A stretch of DNA of 64,000 bases from Haematobia irritans (lineage: Eukaryota > Arthropoda > Insecta > Diptera > Muscidae): the NCBI RefSeq assembly GCF_050003625.1, contig NC_134398.1, positions 115,544,145-115,608,144 of the forward strand. The letters run 5' to 3'. The position numbers and the translations under genes are program-made. The number at the start of each line of letters is the position of its first letter. Position 1 is the stretch's first letter. Below, in pieces: positions 51,639-62,504 of this stretch. The notes under the pieces were generated by a model, which made no database searches, was not told the origin of the DNA, and worked only from the letters and a program-made list of their open reading frames with translations.

Positions 51639-52439
51639 GCCACAAAACATTGTATGTATTTGCCTGTGCATGTGTTTGAGAGAGTGACTTGGACTAAGTG
51701 AGGTGTTGGATAAATGAGGGTATCCGGCATCCTTCCTATTAAAAGGTGACAAATTGTTACGACTTGAATTAAACTTATAGAGCCATCGTTGAAGGTTGGT
51801 GAGACACACTTATACTCTGGGGTACCATTTCCAAAAGCTGTTATTTTTTATGGTGAAAGCTTGCTCATGATGTCTGGATTCATTTTGTCAGAATTCTAAA
51901 TTAGAACGAAATTAAAAATTTTAATTGTACTATAATAAATAATGATTAGAATGAGTAGAGGTGTGCACGTGACTCACGAATGATGAAAAAGGCGTGATTA
52001 ACCACCCACTGTCGTGCGTGAACCACGAAAATAATATATTCGTGAATGTGACGAATTTCGGAAAAATACGCACACGAAATAATCCCGCTCACGAACATAA
52101 AACGTTCACGCCATTTTCTCTCGATTTTAATCATGCTCCTGTTGTTAGTTAGATCGCTCAGGATCATTTTTCGTGAGTCACAACATTTCTAATCGTGAGT
52201 GTGCTTGAGTGTGAGTCTTCAAAAGAGATAAAGTTGGGTGTACTGAAACAAATATTGCCGTATGCAATATTTATATACCGCGCAATAATAATTAAATAAT
52301 AGGTTAAATACTTCAAAAGCAAGTAAATACTTCAAAAGCAAAAGTTTCATATTTTGTTAAGATCTTTTTAAAAATATTTTTGAGTGTTGTTGACCTATTT
52401 TATGTTTATTCTGATTATTAATTTTGTTCGGCTTGAGGT
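51639..52439. other. Intergenic; dense TCACG/CGTGA words at 51950-52220
   Basis: No gene. The clustered short direct and inverted TCACGAA-type words resemble sub-terminal repeats of a DNA transposon; TAGAGGTGTGCACGTGAC at 51955 could be a terminus, but no partner end was found. Confidence 0.35.
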
Positions 52440-52483
52440 CATAGAAACAATCGATTATTGATTTGTTTTAATATTTATTTCCA

Positions 52484-52520
52484 ATATTTCGGTTAGTGCC
52501 ACTAACCATCTTCTGGGATT
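52484..52520 (-). ncRNA. Hammerhead-ribozyme-like motif in the Penelope 3' region
   Basis: On the minus strand CAGAAGA, then a hairpin (GGTTAGTG/CACTAACC) and GAAA. This is the order of the hammerhead core, where CUGANGA is expected; here the U is an A. Hammerheads are known in Penelope-like elements. Stems I and III were not resolved. Confidence 0.4.
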
Positions 52521-52606
52521 TTGTATCTACATAAATTACAAAAATTAAATTACTTTTAATGTTCACAAATCACAATATTATTTTAGATATAATATATTGA
52601 AAATAA

Positions 52607-54601
52607 CTAACGTGAGTTCGTGTGATGCTGTTCGTTCTGCAAGCCACCGTACACTAAGCTTCGTTTGTGTCGATGCTTGTTTATGATGTGTCGATACATT
52701 CTCGCGCATTCTTCCGTGTCTTTTTTGAAATTCATTCTCTTGTCAGGAGAGAGATCTATTATATTAAGCATCTCAAGAGTGTATCTACGCCTATGATTAT
52801 TCTCTTGAGCAAGTATCTCGACGTCTGTGAAGTTGGGCTTGTGTCCTGTTGTTGCACAGTGAGCTGCAAGTGCTGTTTTTTGCTCTACTGATTTGTCTAC
52901 AGCTTTAAGGTCTGATTTATGCGACGAAAGTCTTGTCTTAAGTTTGGTCATTGTAGTGCCAACATATGCCATTGGGCATATGTTGGACTTGTCTCCATTA
53001 CATTTAATTTTGTACACTATGTTACTCCTGTCCTCATTCTTTATTTTTGACTTTGTGTTGCTGAATAATTCCTTTACTGTTCTCGATGTGCGTGAAGCAA
53101 TTTGAATCTTGTCCTTGTTATATACGTCCGATTTGAAAAAACGCTCTGAGAATCCTTCAACGTAAGTCATGGGTTTGTATGACTTATCCTTATAATGGTC
53201 CGGCTCTTCAATAGTCTTAGTTTTAATGTTTTCGTCAAGTGTTTTATTTTTAACGCGATTTATTAGTCTGCTTATTATTCTATTTGGAAAATCGTTTGTG
53301 GTCAATATTTGTCTTATCTTTATTTCATTCTCCTTGTGGAATTCTGCATCACTTATCCTTAAGATTCGATCTATAAAATTGATTGCTGTCATATGGATTA
53401 TACTTTTATTGTGTTTTGAATTATAATTTATTAGTCGTCCAGTTGCTGTTGGTTTTTGATACCAATTCAGCCTCAAACAATTATCATCTCTCAATATGTT
53501 ACAGTCTAAATATGGTAGCTTGTTATCCTTCTCTAACTCCATTGTAAATTGTATTTGACTGTGGAATGAGTTTAATGCGTCAAGAGTACTTTCCACGTCG
53601 GTTTTCTTTACTATCGCAAATATGTCGTCCACATATTTTGTTATAATTCGAGGTTTCGGTATCTTGCTCAAGGACACGTCTAGTAGCTCTTCCATGATGA
53701 TGTCAGCAATTATTGGAGATGCTGGAGATCCCATTGGCATTCCTTTCAATTGTTCATATGTCTTATCTTCATATTTGAAGTACCTACTGTCTTTGATACA
53801 AAATAGTGCTAGTTCCTTGAAAATATCACGAGGTATTTTTGTATAATTTTTGATTAAGTCCCATTTCTTCTCAATCATTGCAATGGCTAGGTTTACCGGT
53901 ATACTGGGAAACAGTGATACAACATCAAACGATATCAGGATTTCATCATCTGTTAGCCTTACATTCTTAATCTTCGTTTTAAAGTCAATCGCGTCTTTTA
54001 CATTGTATTTTGAATCTTTGGTGACGTTCTTTAAGATACTAGATATATATCTGCACATCTTATACGATGGTGCATTGATCGATGAGCAAATTGGTCTCAA
54101 TGGTGTTCCTTCCTTGTGTACCTTCGGAAGGCCGTAAATCCTTGGGGCTATAGCAGTTTTACTCGTCAATTTATTCTTTTCCTCGATGCTGATTAAGTTT
54201 TCTTTATATAATTTTTCCACTAATTTATTATTCTTGGTTTGAAATTTCGATGTTGGATCAATTTTTAACCGTTTGTAACTACACATGTCGTGTATTATCG
54301 CATGCATTTTGGATTTGTATTCTTTGCTGTCCATAGCAACAGTTTTTCCACCTTTATCCGCACTTAATATTAAAACATCCTTGTTGTCTTTCAAATATTT
54401 CTTCGTTTGAGCCACTGTACCTAGTATAAATTTATCTCTTTTGTTTACGTTTGTCTTGTGTAAATGGTCATCTATCAGTGTTGTGAACTTTGTTCTTGCT
54501 ATTTCTTGCTCTTCTTTGTCATCTGTAGTTCTCACCAAGTCTTCTCCTTCTGCGATGACTTTCAGTAGATCTTTATAATGGTTATCAGAAATGGGCATCA
54601 T
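52607..54601 (-). CDS. Penelope-like reverse transcriptase with GIY-YIG endonuclease
   Basis: 664 residues, open throughout. RT: LSADKGGKTVAMD (near 80), IYGLPKVHKEGTPLRPICS (near 155-175), SFDVVSLFPSIPV (near 225), GMPMGSPASPIIADI (near 290), catalytic KYVDDIFAIV (near 320) and KLPYLDCNI (near 362). GIY-YIG: VYKIKC near 528, AYVGTTMTKLKTRLSSH near 542-558, then HCATTGH. Penelope RT is related to telomerase, and the GIY-YIG domain nicks DNA for priming. The family is usually 100 or more residues longer at the N-terminus. MMPISDNHY at 54601 is only the first Met in a frame that continues upstream, so the true start is probably lost. Confidence 0.9.
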   Translation of the reverse strand: MMPISDNHYKDLLKVIAEGEDLVRTTDDKEEQEIARTKFTTLIDDHLHKTNVNKRDKFILGTVAQTKKYLKDNKDVLILSADKGGKTVAMDSKEYKSKMHAIIHDMCSYKRLKIDPTSKFQTKNNKLVEKLYKENLISIEEKNKLTSKTAIAPRIYGLPKVHKEGTPLRPICSSINAPSYKMCRYISSILKNVTKDSKYNVKDAIDFKTKIKNVRLTDDEILISFDVVSLFPSIPVNLAIAMIEKKWDLIKNYTKIPRDIFKELALFCIKDSRYFKYEDKTYEQLKGMPMGSPASPIIADIIMEELLDVSLSKIPKPRIITKYVDDIFAIVKKTDVESTLDALNSFHSQIQFTMELEKDNKLPYLDCNILRDDNCLRLNWYQKPTATGRLINYNSKHNKSIIHMTAINFIDRILRISDAEFHKENEIKIRQILTTNDFPNRIISRLINRVKNKTLDENIKTKTIEEPDHYKDKSYKPMTYVEGFSERFFKSDVYNKDKIQIASRTSRTVKELFSNTKSKIKNEDRSNIVYKIKCNGDKSNICPMAYVGTTMTKLKTRLSSHKSDLKAVDKSVEQKTALAAHCATTGHKPNFTDVEILAQENNHRRRYTLEMLNIIDLSPDKRMNFKKDTEECARMYRHIINKHRHKRSLVYGGLQNEQHHTNSR

Positions 54602-54640
54602 AGGGGTATACGAAACGAAATAAAAAAAAAATTAAAAATC

Positions 54641-54782
54641 AAATTTGACGTCGGAGTCAAAAATGATCAATGCACGAAATATAGCCCCTGATCAACCACG
54701 AACAACTATATGCGTTTCTTTTCGATCGGACTTCAAATGACGACACAGCACAATAAATTGTATTTCGGGGGGTCGTAGGGTG
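54641..54782. other. Short unassigned stretch upstream of the Penelope element
   Basis: No repeat recognised. Confidence 0.3.
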
Positions 54783-55329
54783 CACGAAAAAAATGTTTTG
54801 GTGTTCTGAAATTGTCTTCGAATATGCTGCAAAACTGGGGGTGACCGCATCAACTTTTTTTCGTGACCCTATCTACTATACATCCTTAAAAAATCGCTTC
54901 TGTCATATATACCCCAAACACATTTTGCATCAAGCATATATATTTTCGGGATTGGTCCAAACAAAATATTGTTTGTATTATTCAAACATATTATGTTTCA
55001 CCTTAGGGCATACACTGGTAGAAAAAAATGAAAAATGAAATTTTCTTTGTGTGGATATATTTTTAAGGCTCCAATTGGTTACTTCCATTATTTTACTTGC
55101 AGCATACTCTCTAGGTCTCTCTTTCTAAACACATATATGTTTATATTTCCAAATTAATATACGTTTGCAACCAAGCATATTATATTTACAAACATTTTAT
55201 GTCCCAAACATATTATGTAGGTTATGAACATCATATGCTTGCACTTAAAAATATTGTGTTAAAAAATTTGAGTTCCAAACATATAATTTTTACACCCAAA
55301 CATATGAAAAACAGTCTTTTTCTTCCGTG
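54783..55329 (-). mobile_element. Decayed CAC...GTG element related to the CACTGTTA type
   Basis: Contains, inverted, words of the CACTGTTA-type arms (AAAAATCGCTTCTGTCATAT, CCCAAACATATTATG, CATATGAAAAACAG) and ends CTTCCGTG. No tRNA-like core. No matching duplication, so limits are uncertain. Confidence 0.5.
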
Positions 55330-57130
55330 TACATACCTGTCAAGAACTAAATTATATAGATATGTAGTCTACACCACAACTGGACTAAATTACAATGTTA
55401 AGAAACTTAAAGATACGTTGCCATCGGCAAGTGTTACCACAATTTAAATTTTTTTTTTAATCAATTTAATATTTCATTGAATATTTTTATACCCACCACC
55501 ATAGGATGGGGGGTATATTAACTTTGTCATTCCGTTTGTAACACATCGAAATATTGCTCTAAGACCCCATAAAGTATATATATTCTGGGTCGTGGTGAAA
55601 TTCTGAGTCGATCTGAGCATGTCCGTCCGTCCGTCCGTCCGTCTGTTGAAATCACGCTAACTTCCGAACGAAACAAGCTATCGACTTGAAACTTGGCACA
55701 AGTAGTTGTTATTGATGTAGGTCGGATGGTATTGCAAATGGGCCATATCGGTCCACTTTTACGTATAGCCCCCATATAAACGGACCCCAAAATTTGGCTT
55801 GCGAGGCCTCTCAGAGAAGCAAATTTCATCCGATCCGGCTGAAATTTGGTACATGGTGTTAGTATATGATCTCTAACAATCATGCAAAAATTGGTCGACA
55901 TCGGTCCATAATTATATATAGCCCCCATATAAACCGATCCCCCGATTTGGCTTGCGAGGCCGCTAATAGAAGCAAATTTCATCCGATCCGGCTGAAATTT
56001 TGTACGTGATGTTAGTATATGGTCTATAACAACCATGCAAAAATTGGTCCACATCGGTTCATAATTATATATAGCCCCCATATAAACCGATCACCAGATT
56101 TGACCTCCGGAACCTCTTGGAAGACCAAAATTCATCTGATTCAGTTGAAATTTGGTATGTGGTGTTAATATATGGCCTCAAACTCCCATGCAAAAATTGG
56201 TCGATATCGGTCCATAATTATATATAACCCCATATAAACCGATCCCCAGATTTGACCTCCAGAGCCCCTTGGAAGAGCAAAATTCTTGCCATTCGTTTGA
56301 AATTTGGTACGTGATGTTAGTATATGGTATCCAACAACCATGCAGGAATTGGTTCCTATCAGTCCATAATTATATATAGCTCCCATATAAACTGATCCCC
56401 AGATTTGACCTCCGGTGCCTTTTGGAGAAGCAAAATTCATCCGATCTGCTTGAAATTTGGTACGTGGTGGTAGTATATATTTAACAACCATGCCAAAAGT
56501 GGTCCATATCAGTCCATAATCGTACATAGCCCCATATAAACCGATCCCGAGATTTGGTTTTGGAACGTCTTGGAGGAGCAAATTTCATCCGAGTGAGTTG
56601 AAATTTGGTACATTGTGCTAGTATATGGTCGTTAACAACCATGCCTAACTAGGTCCATATCGGTCTATAGTTATATATGGCCCTCAGATAAATCGATCCC
56701 CAATCACACAAAAATTGGTCCATATCAAGTTCATAATTGTATACAGCCCCCATATAAGCGACCCCCATATTTCAATTCTGGCTCTCTACACGCAAAGAAA
56801 AAAAACGTTTGGAAAACGTGTACCGAAAACGTTTTTCTTTTGTTAGAGTTTTTTGAATTGCTTCGAAAATTTTAAACTTTTATCACCAAAAAAATTCGTT
56901 TGTTACAAAGTTTTTATTTTTTCAATAAAAAAAGTTATTTTTGAAACAACAACAGAGTCCATTTCGTTTATATCAAACACTGTTCTTTTCTGACTTTTGG
57001 TCTTTAATAAAATACATTTTACAGTTCAAAATTTAATATAGTACAATGTAATGTTGAACATTTTTTTCGGAATCTTCCGAACATATGTAGAATGTATGTA
57101 AAAAAAAAAAAAAAAAAAAAAAAAAACTTT

Positions 57131-57191
57131 GGTCGAAGCAGGGATCGAACCCACGACCCTTGGCATGAGAGTCAGACGTAGCAACGGTGCC
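57131..57191 (-). ncRNA. tRNA-like module with deleted A box
   Basis: B box GGGTTCGATCCC intact, T run intact, but the A box TGGAGCAGTGG is missing (GGCACCGTTGCTACG against GGCACCG-11 bp-TTGCTACG in copy 1). Probably transcriptionally weak. Confidence 0.6.
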
Positions 57192-57304
57192 AAACTAAAT
57201 GTTTGTTTCTGTTAAATAAACTTTGTTTATTCGGTTCGTGGGCGCCGCAAGCTATGCTATATAAATATAACTTATATGGATATTTATCTATTGATGACCA
57301 TAAC

Positions 57305-57379
57305 AGGTACATAGCTCAGTGGTTAGTGTGTTGGCTTACAAAGTGCATGGTCCGCGGTTCGATTCTCCGTCCAGGCGAA
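57305..57379 (+). ncRNA. tRNA-like module, right-pointing
   Basis: A box TAGCTCAGTGGTTAGTG, B box GGTTCGATTCT, identical to the module at 14682-14756. Followed by GGTAAAA and later TTTGTATTACAG. Confidence 0.65.
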
Positions 57380-58959
57380 AGGTAAAATAATTTTAAAAAT
57401 TTATAAAATCGTATAATTTCTTCTACATTGTTTGTATTACAGAAAAAGGTGCTAAGAACTAAAAATCTTCGTGGAAGTGAGAAAGATGTGAGGGAAAATG
57501 CAATTAGCCAGAAAAAAATTTTTTTGAGTTAGTCTTTATGAAATGGTTTTTACATCCTGGAAAAGAATAAACGTTTATCACAAAAAGTATATACTTTTCT
57601 TCCAAATACACTTCCTTACAGCGAAAAGCAAATGAGAAACGAACTTTGTTTGTCTAAAATTTCGTTTGGGAGGAAAGAATTATTTTTTTGCGTGTACGTA
57701 CAAAAAGTCCATATCGATTCGTAATTATTTGTAGACTTAACTATACATAACTTTTTTGTCTAATATATACCATGTATGGACTAAATCACAGTCTTTTGTA
57801 GAAGTTTCTACGCAATCCATGCACTGTTAGAAAAATATGTTTTCCATATGTTCCGATATAAACAAAATGTGTTTCGGGCACGATTTTAAACCACAATATA
57901 TTTAAGTGCGAACATGTAATGTTCCTAAACTAACACTAAATGTTTGGGACATCTATGTTAATATTTTAGAATTTATTATGTTTGGGGCATGAATGTTTCA
58001 TAAAAATAATATGTGTGAATGTAAACATATATAAATTAACAAATTTCGAGTAAACATATATATGTTGTGATATTTTATTCAGAGAGCGAATAAAACGAAA
58101 TGAAACCGCTTGTATGTTGTTTCGGAAAACTGTTTTATGGTAAGGCTAAAAATTTGATATGCTTAAGTCTAAATATTATTTAATTTGAATAAAGAGAATA
58201 GACATTCGGAACCAAGAGAATAGACATTTGAAAAACAAACTGCATATGTTTTCGCCTTGAGAGCAGCATTTTATGCATGTGTGAACATGTGTTTTGTTTA
58301 TCATTTTGGCATTATGGGCACAATTTTTCGTTAAAATAAATCAGGGGTCTTCATAAAAATAACGAAAGGGCACTATACTCTTTTTACAGTTGGAACAGTA
58401 AAATGAAATAAGGAGGAAATAGTGAAAAATTACACAGTAAAATGTATAAAAACAAAGTTTAGTTCCTCTTTATTAATAAGTAGTCCACGAGGAGTTGACG
58501 GACACCTTCAAATATAAAAGCGAGCATTAAGTTCGAGTTTTGCAGCTAAAACAATTTAAAAAGTTTATTTTCTTTAAAATGAATTATTAAAGAAAAATAA
58601 AAGGCATTTTAGAGCGATGGTGTTAAATGTTAGTAAAAAAACTGTTCACGCCTAAATAAATTTATGTTTATATTATAAAATTATATATGTATGTTTATAC
58701 TCGACTCCACATTCTTCTTTTGTTAGAGTTTTTGAATTCCTTCCAAATTTTAAAGTTTTGTACTAAAAACAGGTTTTTGTTACAAAATTGTTATTTTGCA
58801 ATAAAAAAATAATATGTTATCCAAATATCAGCCAATTTCGTTTATATCAAGCACTGTTACTGACTTTAAATCTTTAATAACACACATTTCGAAGTTTCAT
58901 TTAAAAAAATTTAATATAGTATAAATATAAATGTGTAAATTAAAAAAAAAAAAATGTTC

Positions 58960-59030
58960 GGTCGGAGCAGGGATTGAACCCACGACCCTTTGTATGCAAG
59001 GCAGACATGCTAACCACTGCTCCACGTGGC
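58960..59030 (-). ncRNA. tRNA-like module, left-pointing
   Basis: A box TGGAGCAGTGGTTAGC, B box GGGTTCAATCCC, followed by a T run (plus-strand A run at 58941-58954). Confidence 0.62.
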
Positions 59031-59145
59031 AAACAAATGTATGTTTCTGTTAAATAATGTTATGTTTGCATGGGCTCGTTGGCGCTGCAAACTATGCTAT
59101 ATAAATGTAACTTAAAACGATAATTATCTACTGGTGACTATAACA

Positions 59146-59220
59146 GCTACGTAGCCCAGTGGATAGTGTGTTGGCTTACAAACTGTATGGTCCTCGGTTC
59201 GATTCTCCGTGCAGGCGAAA
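59146..59220 (+). ncRNA. tRNA-like module, right-pointing
   Basis: A box TAGCCCAGTGGATAGTG, B box GGTTCGATTCT; 115 bp from its divergent partner. Confidence 0.62.
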
Positions 59221-59581
59221 GGTAAAATTTAAAAAATTTATAAAAGTGAATAATTTCTTCAACATTATTTGTATTACAGAAAAAGGTGCCAATAACTAAA
59301 AAATTTCGTGGAAGTGAAAATTACGAGTATGTTAGGGAATGAGCACAATCATGTTTGGGAAAAATTCTTCCAAGCATATAATATTTTTGGCTCAAAATGC
59401 TTCCAAACATATAATATGTTCACATAAAACAAACATATTAATGTTTCGGCAGTATGCAATAATATATTTGCTTCCTGCAAAATATGTTTGGAACATATGT
59501 TAAAGAAGCGATTTTTTTGAGGGTGTGGTGGTGGGTACATAAGATTCGGCCTGGCCGAACTTGCGGCCGTATGTACTTGTT

Positions 59582-59882
59582 AAAACTCAATTAAGACTTT
59601 AATTGGAAAAATTTTCGTGATTTTTTTTCTGTGTACTTTTTTTGAAATGCGTATCTAGTTTCAGGATTTGTTCAAACAAATTATTGCTTGTATGGTTCCA
59701 ACATCTTATGTTGCACCCTAAACTACGAGTATATATTTTTAAAGGTGGAATTACATACATAGCATGCAGTCATGCGTGCGTACGTTCTATAATTTAAAAA
59801 AGTGTGTGGAATATAAAAACATAATAACAAGCATAGAGGCGGGGAATGTAGTCAGGAAATTTATTGGTGTTCCGACGCATGC
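59582..59882. other. Intergenic, no feature seen
   Basis: AT-rich, only short ORFs. Confidence 0.4.
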
Positions 59883-59884
59883 TG

Positions 59885-60073
59885 CACGCAGCGAAGGAAT
59901 ATGAGCACCTCAAACATGTTTCAAGATCAAAATGTTATTTTTGTATGGTGACCATGATACATGATTTCCGAGAAAATAACATGGTTGCGAAAACCATGTG
60001 CCATGGTCACCACCCAAAAATAACATTTTGCTCTTAAAACATGTTTGAGGTGATCATATTCCTTATCTAGGTG
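59885..60073. mobile_element. Fold-back CAC...GTG MITE (189 bp)
   Basis: CACGCAGCGAAGGAATATGA and CATATTCCTTATCTAGGTG; TG at 59883-59884 and 60074-60075. Most of the element can pair with itself (AACATGTTT-AAAATGTTATTTT arms). Confidence 0.82.
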
Positions 60074-60075
60074 TG

Positions 60076-60339
60076 TGTAACTCTATGGAAAAATGTTTTC
60101 GTCAACGCATTCGAATATAACGTACGCATGTATGACCGCATGGTATGTAATTCCACCGTAAGGCTCCAATTGGTTAATTCCCGTTTTTACACATTTGTTT
60201 ACTTGCCTCAAACATACTCGTGTTGGATTATAAGTAAAAAAAGTTTATATATTTGTTTGAATTTTATACTCCAATTATTTATTTATAAACAAAATATATA
60301 AATCAATAAGCATTCGCGATCGTTTAGGTTTTACATATC
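60076..60339. other. Intergenic, no feature seen
   Basis: A small plus-strand ORF (60071-60301) has no support. Confidence 0.35.
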
Positions 60340-61336
60340 CCTATATGTTAATTTTCTAGACTTACTATCGCTGACGTAGATATAGCTCCCATATATAGCT
60401 TTCGCCCGATTTACATTCATATGACCACAGAGGCCACTTTTTTGCTCCGATTTAGTAGAAATTTTGCACAGGGAGCAGAATTAGCATCGTAGCTATGCGT
60501 GCCAAATTTGGTTGAAATCGAATCAGATATATCTCCCATATAGATATATCTCCCATATACAGCTTTAGCCCGATTTACTCTCATATGACCACAGAGGCAA
60601 ATTTTTAACTCCGATTTAGTTAAAATTTTGCACACACCCAGAGAAGGAATATGATCACCTCAAACATGTTTTAAGAGCAAAATGTTATTTTTGGTTTTCG
60701 CAACCATGTTATTTTATCGGAAATCATATATCTGATTTCGGCAAGCAGGTTATATTTGACGAGAAAATAACATTTTAGGGACAAACATGTTTCATGGTCA
60801 CCATACGAAAATAACATTTTGCTCTTAAAACATGTTTGAGGTGATCATATTCCTTCTCTGCGTGCAGGGAGTAGAATTAGCATTGTAGCTATGCGTGCCA
60901 AATTTGGTTGAAATCGGTTCAGATTTAGATATAGCTCCCATATATATGTTTTTTTCTGTCGAAAAGTTGTAAAAATGACTCTAATTTTCCTAAAGTTCTA
61001 ATACATATGTATCGAGCGATAAATCATAAATAAACTTTTGCGAAGTTTCCTTAACATTGCTTCAGATTTAAATGTTTCCCATATTTTTTTACTAACATTG
61101 TGTTCCACCCTAGTGCATTAGCCGACTTAAATTTTGAGTCCATAGATTTTGTAGAAGTCTATCAAATTCTGTCCAGATCGAGTGATATTTAAATGTATGT
61201 ATTTGGGACAAACCTTTATATATAGCCCCCAACACATTTGACGGATGTGATATGGTATCGAAAATTTAGATCTACAAAGTGGTACAGGGTATAATATAGT
61301 CGGCCCCGCCCGACTTTAGACTTTCCTTACTTGTTA
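60340..61336 (-). mobile_element. Hairpin-ended repeat family 2
   Basis: Two tandem units of about 165 bp (CTCCCATATA, CGCCCGATTTAC, GCACAGGGAGCAGAATTAGC), a unique part, and a right end GTCGGCCCCGCCCGAC hairpin then CTTACTTGTT. Interrupted by the MITE at 60635-60864. It shares the final ACTTGTT with family 1. Confidence 0.65.
60635..60864. mobile_element. Fold-back CAC...GTG MITE (230 bp)
   Basis: CACCCAGAGAAGGAATATGA and CATATTCCTTCTCTGCGTG; CA at 60633-60634 and 60865-60866. The other tandem unit at about 60467 shows the empty site TTTTGCACAGGGAG. Confidence 0.9.
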
Positions 61337-62196
61337 CAGATTGGATTTTACATTTTTTTTTCGACAAAATTTTAATAATTTGTTCCATTTTATTAATTCT
61401 TACTCTGTTTTTAACACATTTGAAACAAAACAAAAAAGCGTCGCCAAAAAAGTAATGAAAATGTTCTTTTTGGATCCGGAAGTGGTGCAAAATTGAGGCA
61501 GAAGCGATGAATTTAATATGGGCTTGTCATAGGATGGAAGTCCTCCATTTCAACAGCCGTTGCAGTGAATTTGCATCACTTCTTTAGGTGTGATCCGAAT
61601 TCAATGTTTTGGATGTAAATTAAAAAATTCTGTGATATTTTGTAAAATAAATAGTTTTTGTTATTTTCTAACGGATTCTGACACTTGTCGGAAACGTTTG
61701 ACCTAAAATATTTTCAAAAATTCATAATTTTTTCAGATTGGATTTAGCATTTTTTTCGACAAAATTTAAATGATTTGTACCATTTTATGAATTCTTACTT
61801 TTAACCTATTTGAAACAAAAAAAGTTAAAATTAACATGAATTTAACATAAGCTTGTCATAGGATGAAAGTCCTCCATTTCAACAGCCGTTGCACTGAATT
61901 TGCATCACTTCTTTAGGTGTGATCCGAATTCAATGTTTTGCACGCAGAGAAGAAACATGATTGTCACAATCATATTCGAAGAGCAAAATAATATGAAAGG
62001 AGCTATTTTGGCGGCGACCATGTAACATTTTAACCTGCAACCATGTTGGCTCAGTGAACATGGTTCTAAGAAAAATATAATTGTCCTCATCTAAATTATT
62101 ATTATATTGATAAAAAGAATTTTGTTTGAATGAAAAGACAATGGTCACGATTTAAAATGTTATGGTATGCATTCAAACTGTTTTTCTTCTAGTTAA

Positions 62197-62438
62197 CCCT
62201 CTAATGCCCCAATTTTTTTGCCAGCTGATTAAATTTTCAATGTTAACGACAAAAAAGCAAGGGAACTAAACAAGAAAAATTTATACTGTAAAATTCAGCG
62301 TATGCTGCAAAGCCTCTTGAATAGTTTCAAATAAGTTTTCTTTTTATTTCGCCCATTTTTGTTGTCTTAAGATGTGTTTTACTGAAAGCTTCCTTATTAA
62401 ATGAAGCCCGCCTAAAGGCGGGCTTGGGCATTAGAGGG
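62197..62438. mobile_element. piggyBac-like MITE (242 bp) with a perfect internal hairpin
   Basis: CCCTCTAATGCCC and GGGCATTAGAGGG, TTAA at 62193-62196, TTAT at 62439-62442. The related element at 10729-11880 has the empty site CTAGTTAAAAGAAC (reverse strand). Near the right end AAGCCCGCC and GGCGGGCTT form a 9-bp stem with a TAAA loop. Confidence 0.87.
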
Positions 62439-62504
62439 TTATAAGAACATGGTCACAACCTAAAATGTTTTGATCTTTATGAAAACACTTTTTTCATCGT
62501 CGGA

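Larger units (their letters stand above)
52440..54640 (-). mobile_element. Penelope-like element, probably 5'-truncated
   Basis: One long ORF with the Penelope RT/GIY-YIG combination, followed by a 3' region with ATGGTTAGTGGCACTAACCG. No second copy of that region upstream, so the usual flanking repeat is missing on the 5' side. Upstream of the ORF the frame reads for about ten codons into a poly-T tract. Confidence 0.9.
56789..57694. mobile_element. Twin-tRNA-like CAC...GTG element, copy 2 (906 bp, inverted relative to copy 1)
   Basis: Ends CACGCAAAGAAAAAAAACG and TTATTTTTTTGCGTG; TA at 56787-56788 and 57695-57696. Nearly identical to 14366-15270. The left-pointing module lacks 11 bp covering its A box. 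Confidence 0.87.
57822..59525. mobile_element. Twin-tRNA-like CAC...GTG element, CACTGTTA type (1704 bp)
   Basis: CACTGTTAGAAAAATATG and GATTTTTTTGAGGGTG; TG at 57820-57821 and 59526-59527. The empty site CCATGGTGG is seen in copy B of the hairpin repeat near 25936. The stretch 58710-59340 matches most of the 905-bp twin-tRNA element, so this copy is a mosaic. Confidence 0.87.
55484..59581 (-). mobile_element. Hairpin-ended repeat family 1, copy C, with two nested elements
   Basis: Left end TATACCCACCACCATAGG, about seven 150-bp units (55780-56760), then interrupted at 56789-57694 and 57822-59525. The last piece GTACATAAGATTCGGCCTGG, CCGAAC...ACTTGTT ends at 59581. Comparison with copy B shows that both insertions are precise. 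Confidence 0.85.

Noticed and set aside
51955..52220. hAT terminus TAGAGGTGTGCACG
   Set aside because: No inverted partner and no 8-bp duplication could be found.
57203..57385. 60-codon ORF shared with 14675-14857 as a conserved protein
   Set aside because: The two copies are nearly identical over the whole element, so the match says nothing about selection on protein; the frame crosses a tRNA-like module.
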